From NCBI GenBank assembly GCA_964483105.1, contig CAYZZU010000026.1, positions 1-35,178 of the forward strand: a stretch of DNA of 35,178 bases. The letters run 5' to 3'. A model generated the notes under the pieces. That model had not been told where the DNA came from and ran no database searches. It was given only the letters and a program-made list of their open reading frames with translations. Origin of the DNA: CAYZZU01 sp964483105 (lineage in GTDB: Bacteria; CG2-30-53-67). The position numbers and the translations under genes were made by a program. Below, in pieces: positions 16,360 to 23,998 of the stretch. The stretch's first letter is position 1. Each line of letters starts with the position of its first letter.

Positions 16360-17019
16360 TTACATGCGCGTCTGCTGAAAGCCGTACCAGATCCGGACCA
16401 TTTCGAACAGGGTCAGCGGTTTCGTGACGATCTCTGTTTGCCCGGCACGAATCGCCCGGAGTACGGACCGGGGATTCTTTTCGGCACGAATCCGGGTGGA
16501 CGTCGTGTCGAATTGGCGGAGCATGTGCGTGTCCGATGAACCGACCAGTGGGATCCCGTGCCTCCGGCAGATCCGGACCGCCTTCCGGTTGAAATTGATC
16601 AAGGGATGATAGAAATGGGAGAACTCGACGGCGTCAAAGAGATCCCGGTTCTGCATGAACCGGCCGTTGAGGCAGGAAGACTTCGGGAAAAAAGGGTGGG
16701 GAGCAATGATAAGCAGACTCTCATCCTTTGCCGCCCGGAGGGCCTTGAAATCCCGGATCGATTGATGCTCCGGTCTTGCATTGATCAAAAGCACATGTTT
16801 CTGCTCGATCGGAAGCTCCACACCGGGCAGGAGAAGGATTCCCCGTCCCTCTGCGTACTCCCGCAGAGACTCATCAAAGGTAATCAACCCGTGATTGGTG
16901 ATGGAAAGGACCTCGTAGCCCCGTTCCGCGGCCAGGTCGATCATTTCCCGATCGGTATGCCGTACGACATCCCTGGGATCGGAGGCGGTGTGGATATGGA
17001 AATCGCACTTGAGTTTCAA
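16360..17019 (-). CDS. PHP-domain metal-dependent phosphoesterase
   Basis: A compact 219-residue PHP-domain protein. Metal-binding motifs are KCDFHIHTASDPRD at the N-terminus, SITNHG, a central APHPFFPKS and the C-terminal GSSDTHM. Stand-alone PHP proteins hydrolyse phosphate esters (for example histidinol phosphate or nucleotide phosphates), and the substrate is not evident. The protein most probably starts at the TTG at 17019, giving KLKCDFHIHT, with GAGGTG about 5 nt upstream. An in-frame TTG at 17031 lacks a ribosome binding site. The downstream partner is proS and the upstream one is an unrecognised gene about 60 nt away. Confidence 0.88.
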   Translation of the reverse strand: MKLKCDFHIHTASDPRDVVRHTDREMIDLAAERGYEVLSITNHGLITFDESLREYAEGRGILLLPGVELPIEQKHVLLINARPEHQSIRDFKALRAAKDESLLIIAPHPFFPKSSCLNGRFMQNRDLFDAVEFSHFYHPLINFNRKAVRICRRHGIPLVGSSDTHMLRQFDTTSTRIRAEKNPRSVLRAIRAGQTEIVTKPLTLFEMVRIWYGFQQTRM

Positions 17020-17080
17020 GGGGCACCTCAAGAATTATCTTATCATACTTTTCCGGTTGCGTGGAATGTGGGAAATCGAA

Positions 17081-17584
17081 TTACGCCGGGAAGCCGGGAA
17101 AGACCGTCACCACCGCTTCCCCAACGTGGACATCGAATTCGGAACAGAGCAACACCAGTTCCGTATCCTCCAGGGGCATGTTGATCTCCAGGGCAATCGG
17201 TTTTTTCCCGGCATCGACCCGGTACTGATAGAGGTCTTTCGCTTCGACGAGACGTTCCGAGATGACCAGGGGCGCCAAATCAAAGATCCGTAATTGATCC
17301 CGCTGCATCCGGTTCCGGTAGTAGATCTGCACCACGTCCCGGAAAACGAGCTGGTGAGGAAGATAGGGATTGACCGTTCCGGAGTTGATCCGCAGCCAGT
17401 CCTGACAGCGCAGATGGATGAGAAGCTTCTCTGCATGAATATCGAAATCGACCTTCTCCACCTCGGCTTGATGGAAGGAGAAATCCTGCCGGAAGGTCTC
17501 GGAGTCGATCCGTCCCCCGGCAATGTCGGCCTCAACTTTTTCCAGGTATTCCCGGATCTGCTGGTCTGAATACTCTTCCGTCAT
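17081..17584 (-). CDS. Conserved-looking hypothetical protein
   Basis: A 167-residue acidic, soluble protein with no recognised domain, signal peptide or transmembrane segment. It begins with a charged helix (EEYSDQQIREYLEKVEADIAGGRID). A beta-rich middle follows (VDFDIHAEKLLIHLRCQDWLRINSGTVNPYLPHQLVFRDVVQIYYRNRM). It ends with a segment that mentions no metal- or nucleotide-binding motif. AAGGAG 9 nt before the ATG at 17584 supports this start over one two codons upstream. It lies just ahead of the PHP gene on the same strand, so the two may be co-transcribed. Codon usage and frame length argue that it is real, and the function is unknown. Confidence 0.7.
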   Translation of the reverse strand: MTEEYSDQQIREYLEKVEADIAGGRIDSETFRQDFSFHQAEVEKVDFDIHAEKLLIHLRCQDWLRINSGTVNPYLPHQLVFRDVVQIYYRNRMQRDQLRIFDLAPLVISERLVEAKDLYQYRVDAGKKPIALEINMPLEDTELVLLCSEFDVHVGEAVVTVFPGFPA

Positions 17585-17590
17585 TGACAT

Positions 17591-17830
17591 CTTCTCCTTG
17601 ACTTTGATTCCCCCGGTCGAAGGACGAAAGGCCGTCCCGGATCAACCGGGACGCTACAGGTTGGTTGAAAAACCTTGACTTCCTTGATCGGATTAACAGG
17701 ATCTGCAGGATTGAAAAAGCAAAGACATGTTCCTCCTGCCTTCTTTTGCCTGTGACCTTATCCGCTCGATCCCGTTCATCCTGTCGAAAAGGTTTGATCT
17801 TTTGTTTCTGGTTTTACATCTTATATTCTT
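17591..17830. repeat. Repeat-rich intergenic DNA, left part
   Basis: No gene. GTCCCGG (17634-17640) pairs with CCGGGAC (17646-17652) in a 7-bp hairpin with a 5-nt loop. 17684-17715 (plus: GATCGGATTAACAGGATCTG, then CAGGATT) and 17745-17790 (minus: GACAGGATGAACGGGATCGA, then GCGGATAAGG) are degenerate tandem arrays of units of about 9-12 nt of the ACAGGATTA type. They look like further members of the short-period intergenic repeats found around nth. Confidence 0.6.
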
Positions 17831-17910
17831 TTCCCCGTGACTCCCCGTGTTCCCCGCGCGCAGCGCAGGCGCTTGCGCCGCGTGTAGTGAATGCTTTTCG
17901 CCTTTGACTT
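17831..17910 (-). repeat. 80-bp direct repeat, copy A (near nth 3' end)
   Basis: Matches 18758-18837 at 75 of 80 positions in the same orientation. On the minus strand it contains the header AAGTCAAAGGCGAAAAGCAT, a GC-rich hairpin core (GGCGC-TT-GCGCC on the plus strand), and three tandem units CGGGGAACA/CGGGGAGTCA/CGGGGAA. Together with copy B it brackets the nth gene. Confidence 0.85.
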
Positions 17911-17964
17911 GTTTTATTTTCTCTGCGTACTTCGCGACTCTGCGGTGAATGCCTTTCGCCTTCC
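17911..17964 (-). repeat. Second modular repeat beside nth (CGCAGAG type)
   Basis: The minus strand reads GGAAGGCGAAAGGCATTCAC, then CGCAGAGTCGCGAAGTACGC, then AGAGAAAA. The header is the same as in copy A but the tandem unit differs (GCAGAG/GCGAAGTACGCAGAG). It begins about 7 nt after the nth stop and abuts copy A. Confidence 0.75.
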
Positions 17965-17970
17965 ATCTCT

Positions 17971-18618
17971 TTAATCCAGGCCCACCCGGTCGCAGTAGTC
18001 GTATATACGGCACTCCCCGCACTTCGGTCCGATGGGGCGGCAGAGGTTCTGGCCGTAGGTGACAAGGAGGTCATTGATGATTTTCCAGTGTTTCTTCGGA
18101 AGCTTCTCCCGCAGGGCGAACTCGGTCTTCTCCGGGGTCGGGGTCGAAACATACCCCCACCGGTTGGTGATCCGGTGCACATGAGTATCCACGCAGATCC
18201 CGTACTTGTCATACCCGATGGTCACCACAAGGTTGGCGGTCTTACGTCCGACGCCGGGGAGGGTGAGAAGTTCCTCGATCGTGTCGGGGACCCGGGAATC
18301 AAAGTCTGCAATCAACCGCCGGGAAATCTCCCGGACATTCTTCGCCTTGACACGATAGAACCCGACGGGATAGATCAGCTTTTCGATTTTCTTGACGGGG
18401 ACTTTTGCCAGGCTCGCCGGTGTTTTCGCCACGGCAAAGAGACGCTTTGACGCCCCGGCGGTCGTTCCGTCCTGGGTCCGGAGTGACAGGACACAGGAAA
18501 TGAGGATCTGGAAAGGGTCCCGGGTCTTTTCCGCCACCACGCCCACGATGGGGACCTTCCACTGCTTGACTTCCTTTTTCAGGATGCGAACGACGGTATC
18601 GATCTGGCGTTCATCCAT
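17971..18618 (-). CDS. nth: Endonuclease III (DNA glycosylase/AP lyase)
   Basis: Base-excision repair enzyme that removes oxidised pyrimidines and cleaves the abasic site. 215 residues, normal length. The helix-hairpin-helix LPGVGRKTANLV contains the catalytic Lys, and VDTHVHRITNRWGY contains the catalytic Asp. The C-terminal CRPIGPKCGECRIYDYC gives the C-x6-C-x2-C-x5-C 4Fe-4S ligand set. The ATG at 18618 has a purine-rich GAAGAAAGAAG upstream. The gene is flanked on both sides by copies of an 80-bp repeat and lies where proS would be expected to follow ispG. Confidence 0.95.
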   Translation of the reverse strand: MDERQIDTVVRILKKEVKQWKVPIVGVVAEKTRDPFQILISCVLSLRTQDGTTAGASKRLFAVAKTPASLAKVPVKKIEKLIYPVGFYRVKAKNVREISRRLIADFDSRVPDTIEELLTLPGVGRKTANLVVTIGYDKYGICVDTHVHRITNRWGYVSTPTPEKTEFALREKLPKKHWKIINDLLVTYGQNLCRPIGPKCGECRIYDYCDRVGLD

Positions 18619-18699
18619 TGTATGCTTGATCTTCTTTCTTCATCATAATCTTAGTCCAAATAACGGCCGGCAATCAGCCGTCAGTTTTCAGCCGGAATC

Positions 18700-18747
18700 A
18701 ACTTCCCCCCTCATCCCAACCTTCTCCCCCGAGGGGGATAAGGGAAT
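18700..18747. repeat. Intergenic hairpin repeat (CTTCTCCCCC/GAGGGGGATAAG)
   Basis: CCCCTCATCCCAACCTTCTC followed by CCCGAGGGGGATAAGGGAAT: a short inverted repeat with CCCCC pairing with GGGGG. The pattern is common as dispersed hairpins in GC-rich proteobacterial genomes. It could act as a weak bidirectional terminator, but no uridine run follows on either strand. Confidence 0.45.
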
Positions 18748-18757
18748 CTGTTGATTT

Positions 18758-18837
18758 TTCCCCGTGACACCCCGTGTTCCCGGCGCGCAGCGCAGGCGCT
18801 TGCGCCGCGTGTGGTCAATGCTTTTCGCCTTTGTCTT
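18758..18837 (-). repeat. 80-bp direct repeat, copy B (between ispG and nth)
   Basis: Second copy of the element at 17831-17910, in the same orientation, with five mismatches. It carries the header (minus: AAGACAAAGGCGAAAAGCAT), the GC-rich hairpin core and the CGGGGAACA/CGGGGTGTCA/CGGGGAA tandem units. The two copies are 927 bp apart and enclose nth. Confidence 0.85.
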
Positions 18838-18862
18838 TGATCTTGCCTTTTCTATTTCCCGC

Positions 18863-18944
18863 CTTTCTCCGTGTGCTCCGTGGTTCAATAGCTTTTGACT
18901 TTGCTCTGTGCCTATGCCCCTTTGTCCCTGTTTTTATCTTTCCC
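18863..18944 (-). repeat. Modular repeat overlapping the ispG 3' end
   Basis: On the minus strand, starting inside ispG: ACAGGGACAAAGGGGCATAG, GCACAGAGCAAAG, the header variant TCAAAAGCTATTGAACCAC, then the tandem units CACGGAGCA/CACGGAGAA. The AAAGGGGCA..GCACAGAG part matches the block at the protease 3' end (14331-14355). The ispG stop codon (TAG) lies within this repeat. Confidence 0.75.
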
Positions 18945-19988
18945 GATCTCCTCCATGAGGGCGTCTTCGAGTTCCTCTTCCCGGACTTTCCGGACTACTT
19001 CCCCTTTTCGGAAGACCAGGCCGACCCCTCTCCCCCCGGCGATCCCGAAATCGGCCTCCCGGGCCTCGCCCGGGCCGTTGACCACGCACCCCATCACCGC
19101 CACATGGAGCGGCCTTTTCAGGCTGGAAAGACGTTTCTCTATCTTTCCGGCAAGACCGATCAGATCGATTTCACATCTCCCGCAAGTCGGGCAGGAAATC
19201 AGAACCGGACCGGCCGACCGGAGCCCAAGAGATTTCAGAATCTCGATACCGACCCTCACCTCCTCCACAGGATCGGCTGTCAAAGAGACGCGCAGGGTGT
19301 CTCCGATCCCCTCGGAAAGCAGGACCGCAAGCCCCACAGAGGATTTCACCGTACCCGAAAAAAGGGTACCCGACTCGGTAATCCCGATGTGGAGGGGATA
19401 GTCGGACCTTTCGGCGAAGAGACGACAGGCCTCGACGGTCCTCCCCACGTCCGAGGCCTTCAGGGAGACCTTGATCCGGTCAAAGTCCAGCGACTCCAGG
19501 ATCCGCACATGCCGAAGAGCGGATTCCACCATGGCTTCCGGCGTGGGGCCGCCGAAGCGTTCCCAGAGGTCCGGTTCCAGGGAACCCGCGTTAACCCCGA
19601 CGCGGATCGGGATTCCCGAGTCCCGGGCCGCCCGAACCACGGCTTCCACCCGTTCGGCTTTTCCGATGTTTCCGGGGTTGATACGGATGGCGTCAACCCC
19701 GGAGGAAATTGCCTGAAGGGCCAACCTGTAATTGAAATGGATATCCGCGACCAGTGGAATCCGGATTGACCGGACGATCCGGGGAAGCGCGTCGGCCGCC
19801 TTCTCATCCGGAACGGCTACCCGCACAATCTCGCAGCCGGCCTCCTCCAATTTGCGGATCTGTCCAACGGTCGCCTCCACATCCCGGGTATCGGTATTAC
19901 ACATGGACTGCACCGAAACCGGGGCGCCCCCTCCCACGGCAACGGAACCCACCTGAATCGTCCGGGTGGTTTTTCGTTCTATCTTCAT
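18912..19988 (-). CDS. ispG: 4-hydroxy-3-methylbut-2-enyl diphosphate synthase (flavodoxin/ferredoxin)
   Basis: Penultimate step of the MEP isoprenoid pathway: MEcPP to HMBPP using a 4Fe-4S cluster. 358 residues, typical of the short bacterial form without the extra central domain. Visible are RKTTRTIQVGSVAVGGGAPVSVQSMCNTDT, the TIM-barrel segments LVADIHFNYRLAL and RINPGNIG, and the cluster region ISCPTCGRCEIDL plus GCVVNGPGEAREAD. GAGGTG before the ATG at 19988 fixes the start. It follows rseP by about 95 nt and works in the same pathway as dxr two genes upstream. The last codons (KNRDKGA) are part of a modular repeat, so the natural C-terminus may have been altered. Confidence 0.97.
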   Translation of the reverse strand: MKIERKTTRTIQVGSVAVGGGAPVSVQSMCNTDTRDVEATVGQIRKLEEAGCEIVRVAVPDEKAADALPRIVRSIRIPLVADIHFNYRLALQAISSGVDAIRINPGNIGKAERVEAVVRAARDSGIPIRVGVNAGSLEPDLWERFGGPTPEAMVESALRHVRILESLDFDRIKVSLKASDVGRTVEACRLFAERSDYPLHIGITESGTLFSGTVKSSVGLAVLLSEGIGDTLRVSLTADPVEEVRVGIEILKSLGLRSAGPVLISCPTCGRCEIDLIGLAGKIEKRLSSLKRPLHVAVMGCVVNGPGEAREADFGIAGGRGVGLVFRKGEVVRKVREEELEDALMEEIGKDKNRDKGA

Positions 19989-20084
19989 CGGAGACACCTC
20001 ACGTCCGGAGCCTGACCTTCTTTCAAACGACTTCCTTCCGATTGGAAGGGAACTCCGCATCCCATCCGGGAAATGCCGTTCATC

Positions 20085-21710
20085 TTATTCAAAGACACGG
20101 ATCAGATCATTGTAAAAGGCGAAGATCATGAGAGAGATCAGGAGAAAAAGACCGACCTGCTGGGCAATTTCCCGCTTCCGCATGCTGAGAGGACGTCCCA
20201 TGATCCCTTCAATCGCGAAGAAGAGAAGATGCCCGCCGTCCAGGATCGGTATGGGAAGAAGGTTCAGAATCCCCAGGTTGATGCTGATCAGTGCGATAAA
20301 CTTGAACAGCTCCAGGAAACCGTACTGAATCTGCCGTCCGGCAAGCTGGGCGATCAGGATGGGTCCTCCGATGGTTGTGGCCGGTATGACATGCTGGATC
20401 AGCTTCACCAGGCTCACAAAAATCAACCCCGTGATTTCCCAGGTCATGGCCAGCCCCTTGTAAAGGGCCTTGAACGGATTGTAGCGAACCAGCAGGGTAG
20501 GCCCGGGCCGGGGTTGATAGGCGCTGAGAATCCCGATCTTCCCGGTGGTAATTTTGTTGCCCAGGTCATCCTTCCCGACCGTTGGCTCGGGAGTGACGGT
20601 CAGGGACAACCGTTTCCCCTCCCGGATCACGCTCAATGGAGTCGGAACTCCGGGTTTCGAAGAGATCAGATCCTGCAGCCCGGCAAAACTCCGGATCCGG
20701 TGTCCGTCGGCCTCAACAATGCGGTCTCCCGCCCGGATTCCGGCCCGCTCCGCGGGTGAAGAGGGAGTCACCTCCTTGACGAAGAGCTCCGAAGGAAGGA
20801 GGCCCAGGATCTGCATGGTCCGGTCCGGATCATGAAGGAGAAGTTCCCGTTCAGGGGGGGTCAACTCCAGGGTGATGGAAAGGTGCTGATCCTCCCGCTC
20901 GACCTTGAACTGGAGCGTACCCCCGAGATTGCCGGAGACCGCCCGTTCCAGTTCAGGATAACTCCCGACCGTCTTGCCGTTGACGGACCGGACCTGATCG
21001 CCGGTTTTGAATCCGCTTCGACCGGCCGGTGAGGCGGGGTCCGAAATACCGACTACGGGCGCGAGGGTAAGGTGCCGGATACCGATCACGGACTGCTTCT
21101 CGTATTCACCGAAGAGGTTCTTTCTTTCCCGGGCGCTGGGCCGGACCGTCATTCTCAGGCTTTCATCCTCCCGTCGGATCGTAAACGCAAGGGGTTTCCC
21201 CTTCGACTTCCGGATCATGCCGACAAGATCTTCCCACAGCCGAACGGACTTTTCGTTCACCGATTCGATCTTGTCCCCCGCCCGGATCCCCGCGACCCAG
21301 GCCGGCGAACCCACCTCCACCTGCCCGACCGTCGTATCATCAGAAGGATAGCCGGTCATGAACATCCCCATAAAGATCAGCACCGCGAAGAGCATGTTGA
21401 ATACCGGCCCCGCCGCCACGATCAGGAAACGCTTGAAGAGCGCCTGGTGGTTGAAGGCCCGGACCTGATCCTCGGGAGACAACTCCTCCTGGGGGTCCTC
21501 CCCCAGCATCTTCACATATCCCCCCAGTGGAATGGCCGAAATCACGTATTCGGTCTCGCCGATCCGTTTTCCAACCACGGTCGGCCCGAAACCGAGAGAG
21601 AACTTTTCAACCCCCACCCGAAACTTTTTGGCAATCAGGAAATGTCCCAGCTCATGGACAAAGATCAGGATTCCCAGAACCAGGACAAAGGCAACGATGT
21701 TGATTAACAT
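20085..21710 (-). CDS. rseP: RseP-type site-2 zinc metalloprotease with three PDZ domains
   Basis: Intramembrane M50 protease that cleaves membrane-bound anti-sigma factors and signal-peptide remnants. HELGH (residues 19-23) lies in the first transmembrane helix, and NLLPIPILDGGH in the C-terminal transmembrane block is the second zinc-site motif. The 541 residues are about 90 more than E. coli RseP. The excess is an additional PDZ domain: three GLGF-type repeats are visible, near GSPAWVAGIRAGDKI, DPASPAGRSGFKTGDQV and SSPAERAGIRAGDRI. The ATG at 21710 is preferred (AGAGG 9 nt upstream) over a TTG three codons earlier. It is placed after dxr as in most Desulfobacterota. Confidence 0.96.
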   Translation of the reverse strand: MLINIVAFVLVLGILIFVHELGHFLIAKKFRVGVEKFSLGFGPTVVGKRIGETEYVISAIPLGGYVKMLGEDPQEELSPEDQVRAFNHQALFKRFLIVAAGPVFNMLFAVLIFMGMFMTGYPSDDTTVGQVEVGSPAWVAGIRAGDKIESVNEKSVRLWEDLVGMIRKSKGKPLAFTIRREDESLRMTVRPSARERKNLFGEYEKQSVIGIRHLTLAPVVGISDPASPAGRSGFKTGDQVRSVNGKTVGSYPELERAVSGNLGGTLQFKVEREDQHLSITLELTPPERELLLHDPDRTMQILGLLPSELFVKEVTPSSPAERAGIRAGDRIVEADGHRIRSFAGLQDLISSKPGVPTPLSVIREGKRLSLTVTPEPTVGKDDLGNKITTGKIGILSAYQPRPGPTLLVRYNPFKALYKGLAMTWEITGLIFVSLVKLIQHVIPATTIGGPILIAQLAGRQIQYGFLELFKFIALISINLGILNLLPIPILDGGHLLFFAIEGIMGRPLSMRKREIAQQVGLFLLISLMIFAFYNDLIRVFE

Positions 21711-21942
21711 TTTTTGCAACCTCTTTCTGAATCATCGGGAATCGGTGGCGCCCCGATCCACGATGCTCCGTCATGATACAGAGCAACCGATTGAACGGTT
21801 CCGTATCCACGATGTCCAAAGACCGGACCGCCCGGTCTGTTTCCACGGTAACACAACCTATGGCAAATCACAAACAGGATTTGATCGTAAGGAAAAACCG
21901 CGGCAACACCTCCGGAAGGAAGGGGAATTTCCGGATCAAAGC

Positions 21943-23124
21943 TCATTTCCGGGTTTCGGAAATCAATTCCCGGACGAATTTTCTGACATTCAGATCCTTT
22001 CTGAGCACATCATCCACGGTGGAATACTCCGGGGCCTTGAAGCGGCTCATGGCCTCCCGGATCAGTTGCGGGATACGGAGAAAGGAGATCCTCCGCTTCA
22101 GAAAGGCCCCGACAGCCACCTCGTTCGCGGCATTCATCACGGCAGGCATAAGCCCCCCCATCCGCAACGCCTCATAGGCCAGGTCCAGACAGGGAAAACG
22201 GGAACGATCCGGTTTTTCAAAGGTCAGGGATTCCTGTTTCGGAAGATCGAGCGGAGCCAGTCCGGTATCCAGCCGTTCCGGATAACCGAGCGCGTAAGCG
22301 ATCGGTCCCCTCATGTCCGGAATCCCCATCTGGGCCAGGACCGATCCGTCCGCAAGCTCCACCATGGAATGAACGATACTCTGAGGGTGCACGACAATGT
22401 CAATCCGATCCTCAGGGAGATGAAAAAACCAGCGGGCCTCGATCACTTCCAGTCCCTTGTTCATCAGGGTCGCGGAATCAATGGTGATCTTTTCACCCAT
22501 CTCCCATCGCGGGTGACGCAGGGCGTCCTCCGGCCGGACTCTCTCCATGGCCGCAAGATCAAAACCGAGAAAGGGTCCTCCCGAAGCGGTCAGAATCACC
22601 CGGTGGACCGAAGCGGGGTCCACGCCCCGCATGCACTGGTGGATGGCACTGTGCTCACTGTCGACAGGGAGGATTTCAGCCCCGGACCTCGCGGCCTCCT
22701 CCATAACCAGCCGACCGGCCATGACCAGGGTCTCCTTGTTGGCGAGAGCGACCCGTTTTCCCTCCCGCACGGCCGCGATGGTGGGAACCAGTCCGGCCGC
22801 TCCCACGATCGCCGACACCACGATATCCGCATCCGGGAGCGTCGCCACCCGGATCAGATCTTCCATACCGGACCCGATCCGGATGGACGAATCCGGTAGC
22901 AGACTGGAAAGCCGTTCCGCTTCCTTCCCGGTTCCAACGCAGACCATTCCGCATTGAAACCGGCGGGACTGCTCCGCGAGAAGCTCCACGTTCCGGTACG
23001 CTGTCAGCCCGATCACCTCAAACAGGTCGGGGAAGCGCTGAATCACTTTCAGCGTGTTCACCCCGATCGAACCGGTGGACCCTAAAATGACAATCTTCTT
23101 TTTACGAAAAGAAGCTCCGCTCAT
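21943..23124 (-). CDS. dxr: 1-deoxy-D-xylulose 5-phosphate reductoisomerase
   Basis: Commits carbon to the MEP pathway by converting DXP to MEP with NADPH. 393 residues, full length. The NADPH-binding loop is KIVILGSTGSIGVNTL. ALANKETLVMAG, VDSEHSAIHQC (metal-ligand Asp and Glu), TASGGPF and the WEMGEKITIDSATLMNKGLEVIEA block are all intact. It lies 64 nt after cdsA and about 230 nt before rseP, an unusually wide gap for this cluster. No convincing gene was found in that gap. Confidence 0.97.
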   Translation of the reverse strand: MSGASFRKKKIVILGSTGSIGVNTLKVIQRFPDLFEVIGLTAYRNVELLAEQSRRFQCGMVCVGTGKEAERLSSLLPDSSIRIGSGMEDLIRVATLPDADIVVSAIVGAAGLVPTIAAVREGKRVALANKETLVMAGRLVMEEAARSGAEILPVDSEHSAIHQCMRGVDPASVHRVILTASGGPFLGFDLAAMERVRPEDALRHPRWEMGEKITIDSATLMNKGLEVIEARWFFHLPEDRIDIVVHPQSIVHSMVELADGSVLAQMGIPDMRGPIAYALGYPERLDTGLAPLDLPKQESLTFEKPDRSRFPCLDLAYEALRMGGLMPAVMNAANEVAVGAFLKRRISFLRIPQLIREAMSRFKAPEYSTVDDVLRKDLNVRKFVRELISETRK

Positions 23125-23188
23125 CGATTCTCACCCCGGCAATCGAAATTCCACGCGGCGTTTTCCCTCAAACCGTCCGGAACGCGGT

Positions 23189-23998
23189 TCACCCGCCCAG
23201 GACCACTCCCAGGGTAATCAGGTAGTAAAGAATCGGAGCGGCAAAAAGAATCCCGTCGAAACGGTCCAACACCCCTCCATGTCCTGGCAGCAGCGATCCG
23301 GAATCCTTGGTTCCGGAACACCTCTTTAAAAGCGACTCCGCAAGATCCCCCAACTGGCCGATCACCCCCAGTCCCCCACCCAGGGGGAGCAGAATCGACA
23401 GAGACGCCGACGGGAAGAGAACCTTCCACCCAACTGTGGCGGCGATCAGGGCGCAGGCGACCCCGCCCAATGCCCCTTCACAGGTCTTTTTCGGACTGAT
23501 CTTCGGATAGAGTTTGTGCCTGCCCAGGTAGGTCCCGAGATAGTAAGCCCCGGTGTCCCCCGCCCAGACAGTGAGAAACAGGAAGAAGATCCATTCCCGT
23601 CCCGAGGCCTCACCTCGAAGCAGAATCAGATAGCCCATGAGGTAACAGACGTAAAATACACCGAAGAAGGTGATACCGATCTCGGTGATGGCCTGATTTA
23701 CTTCCCGAGAGGAGAAGACACGAAAGAGAAGGACCAGGAGAATCGACGAGGCCACAACCCCGGCCACCAGACCGCCGTTTCCGGCGTAAAACCCGACCAG
23801 GAGAAGAGATCCCAGCAACAACCCCAGAAATCTCTGGACCTTCAGTCCTCCCCCCCCTAATAGATGGTAAAATTCATCCAATCCGATTAAGGCTACGATC
23901 AGGACGGCGAGAAAAAACAGAAGGGTAGAGCCGTGAAAAACCAGAAGGACCAGAACCGGGAGACCGACCAGCGCAGTCAGAACCCGTTTAGAAGGCAT
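23189..23998 (-). CDS. cdsA: Phosphatidate cytidylyltransferase
   Basis: Makes CDP-diacylglycerol, the precursor of bacterial phospholipids. About 269 residues, with seven or eight hydrophobic helices throughout and the C-terminal signature spanning GQLGDLAESLLKRCSGTKDSGSLLPGHGGVLDRFD. KISPKKTCEGALGG lies before it. The ATG at 23998 overlaps the end of uppS by 11 nt and has GGGGAAGGAAG directly upstream, which decides it over an upstream in-frame codon. Confidence 0.96.
   Translation of the reverse strand: MPSKRVLTALVGLPVLVLLVFHGSTLLFFLAVLIVALIGLDEFYHLLGGGGLKVQRFLGLLLGSLLLVGFYAGNGGLVAGVVASSILLVLLFRVFSSREVNQAITEIGITFFGVFYVCYLMGYLILLRGEASGREWIFFLFLTVWAGDTGAYYLGTYLGRHKLYPKISPKKTCEGALGGVACALIAATVGWKVLFPSASLSILLPLGGGLGVIGQLGDLAESLLKRCSGTKDSGSLLPGHGGVLDRFDGILFAAPILYYLITLGVVLGG

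Noticed and set aside
17831..18837. CRISPR array around nth
   Set aside because: The repeats are two 80-bp copies 927 bp apart plus tandem units without unique spacers of constant length, and no cas genes are present.
21704..21946. 80-codon minus-strand open frame in the dxr-rseP gap, overlapping the dxr stop as ATGA
   Set aside because: The overlap looks like translational coupling and the 230-nt gap is odd in this cluster. However, the protein has no motif, an unusual composition, and runs past the rseP start. Conservation in relatives would be needed to revive it.
21532..22899. 455-codon plus-strand open frame opposite rseP and dxr
   Set aside because: The longest shadow in the window, but it covers two intact genes and its composition is that of reversed GC-rich codons.
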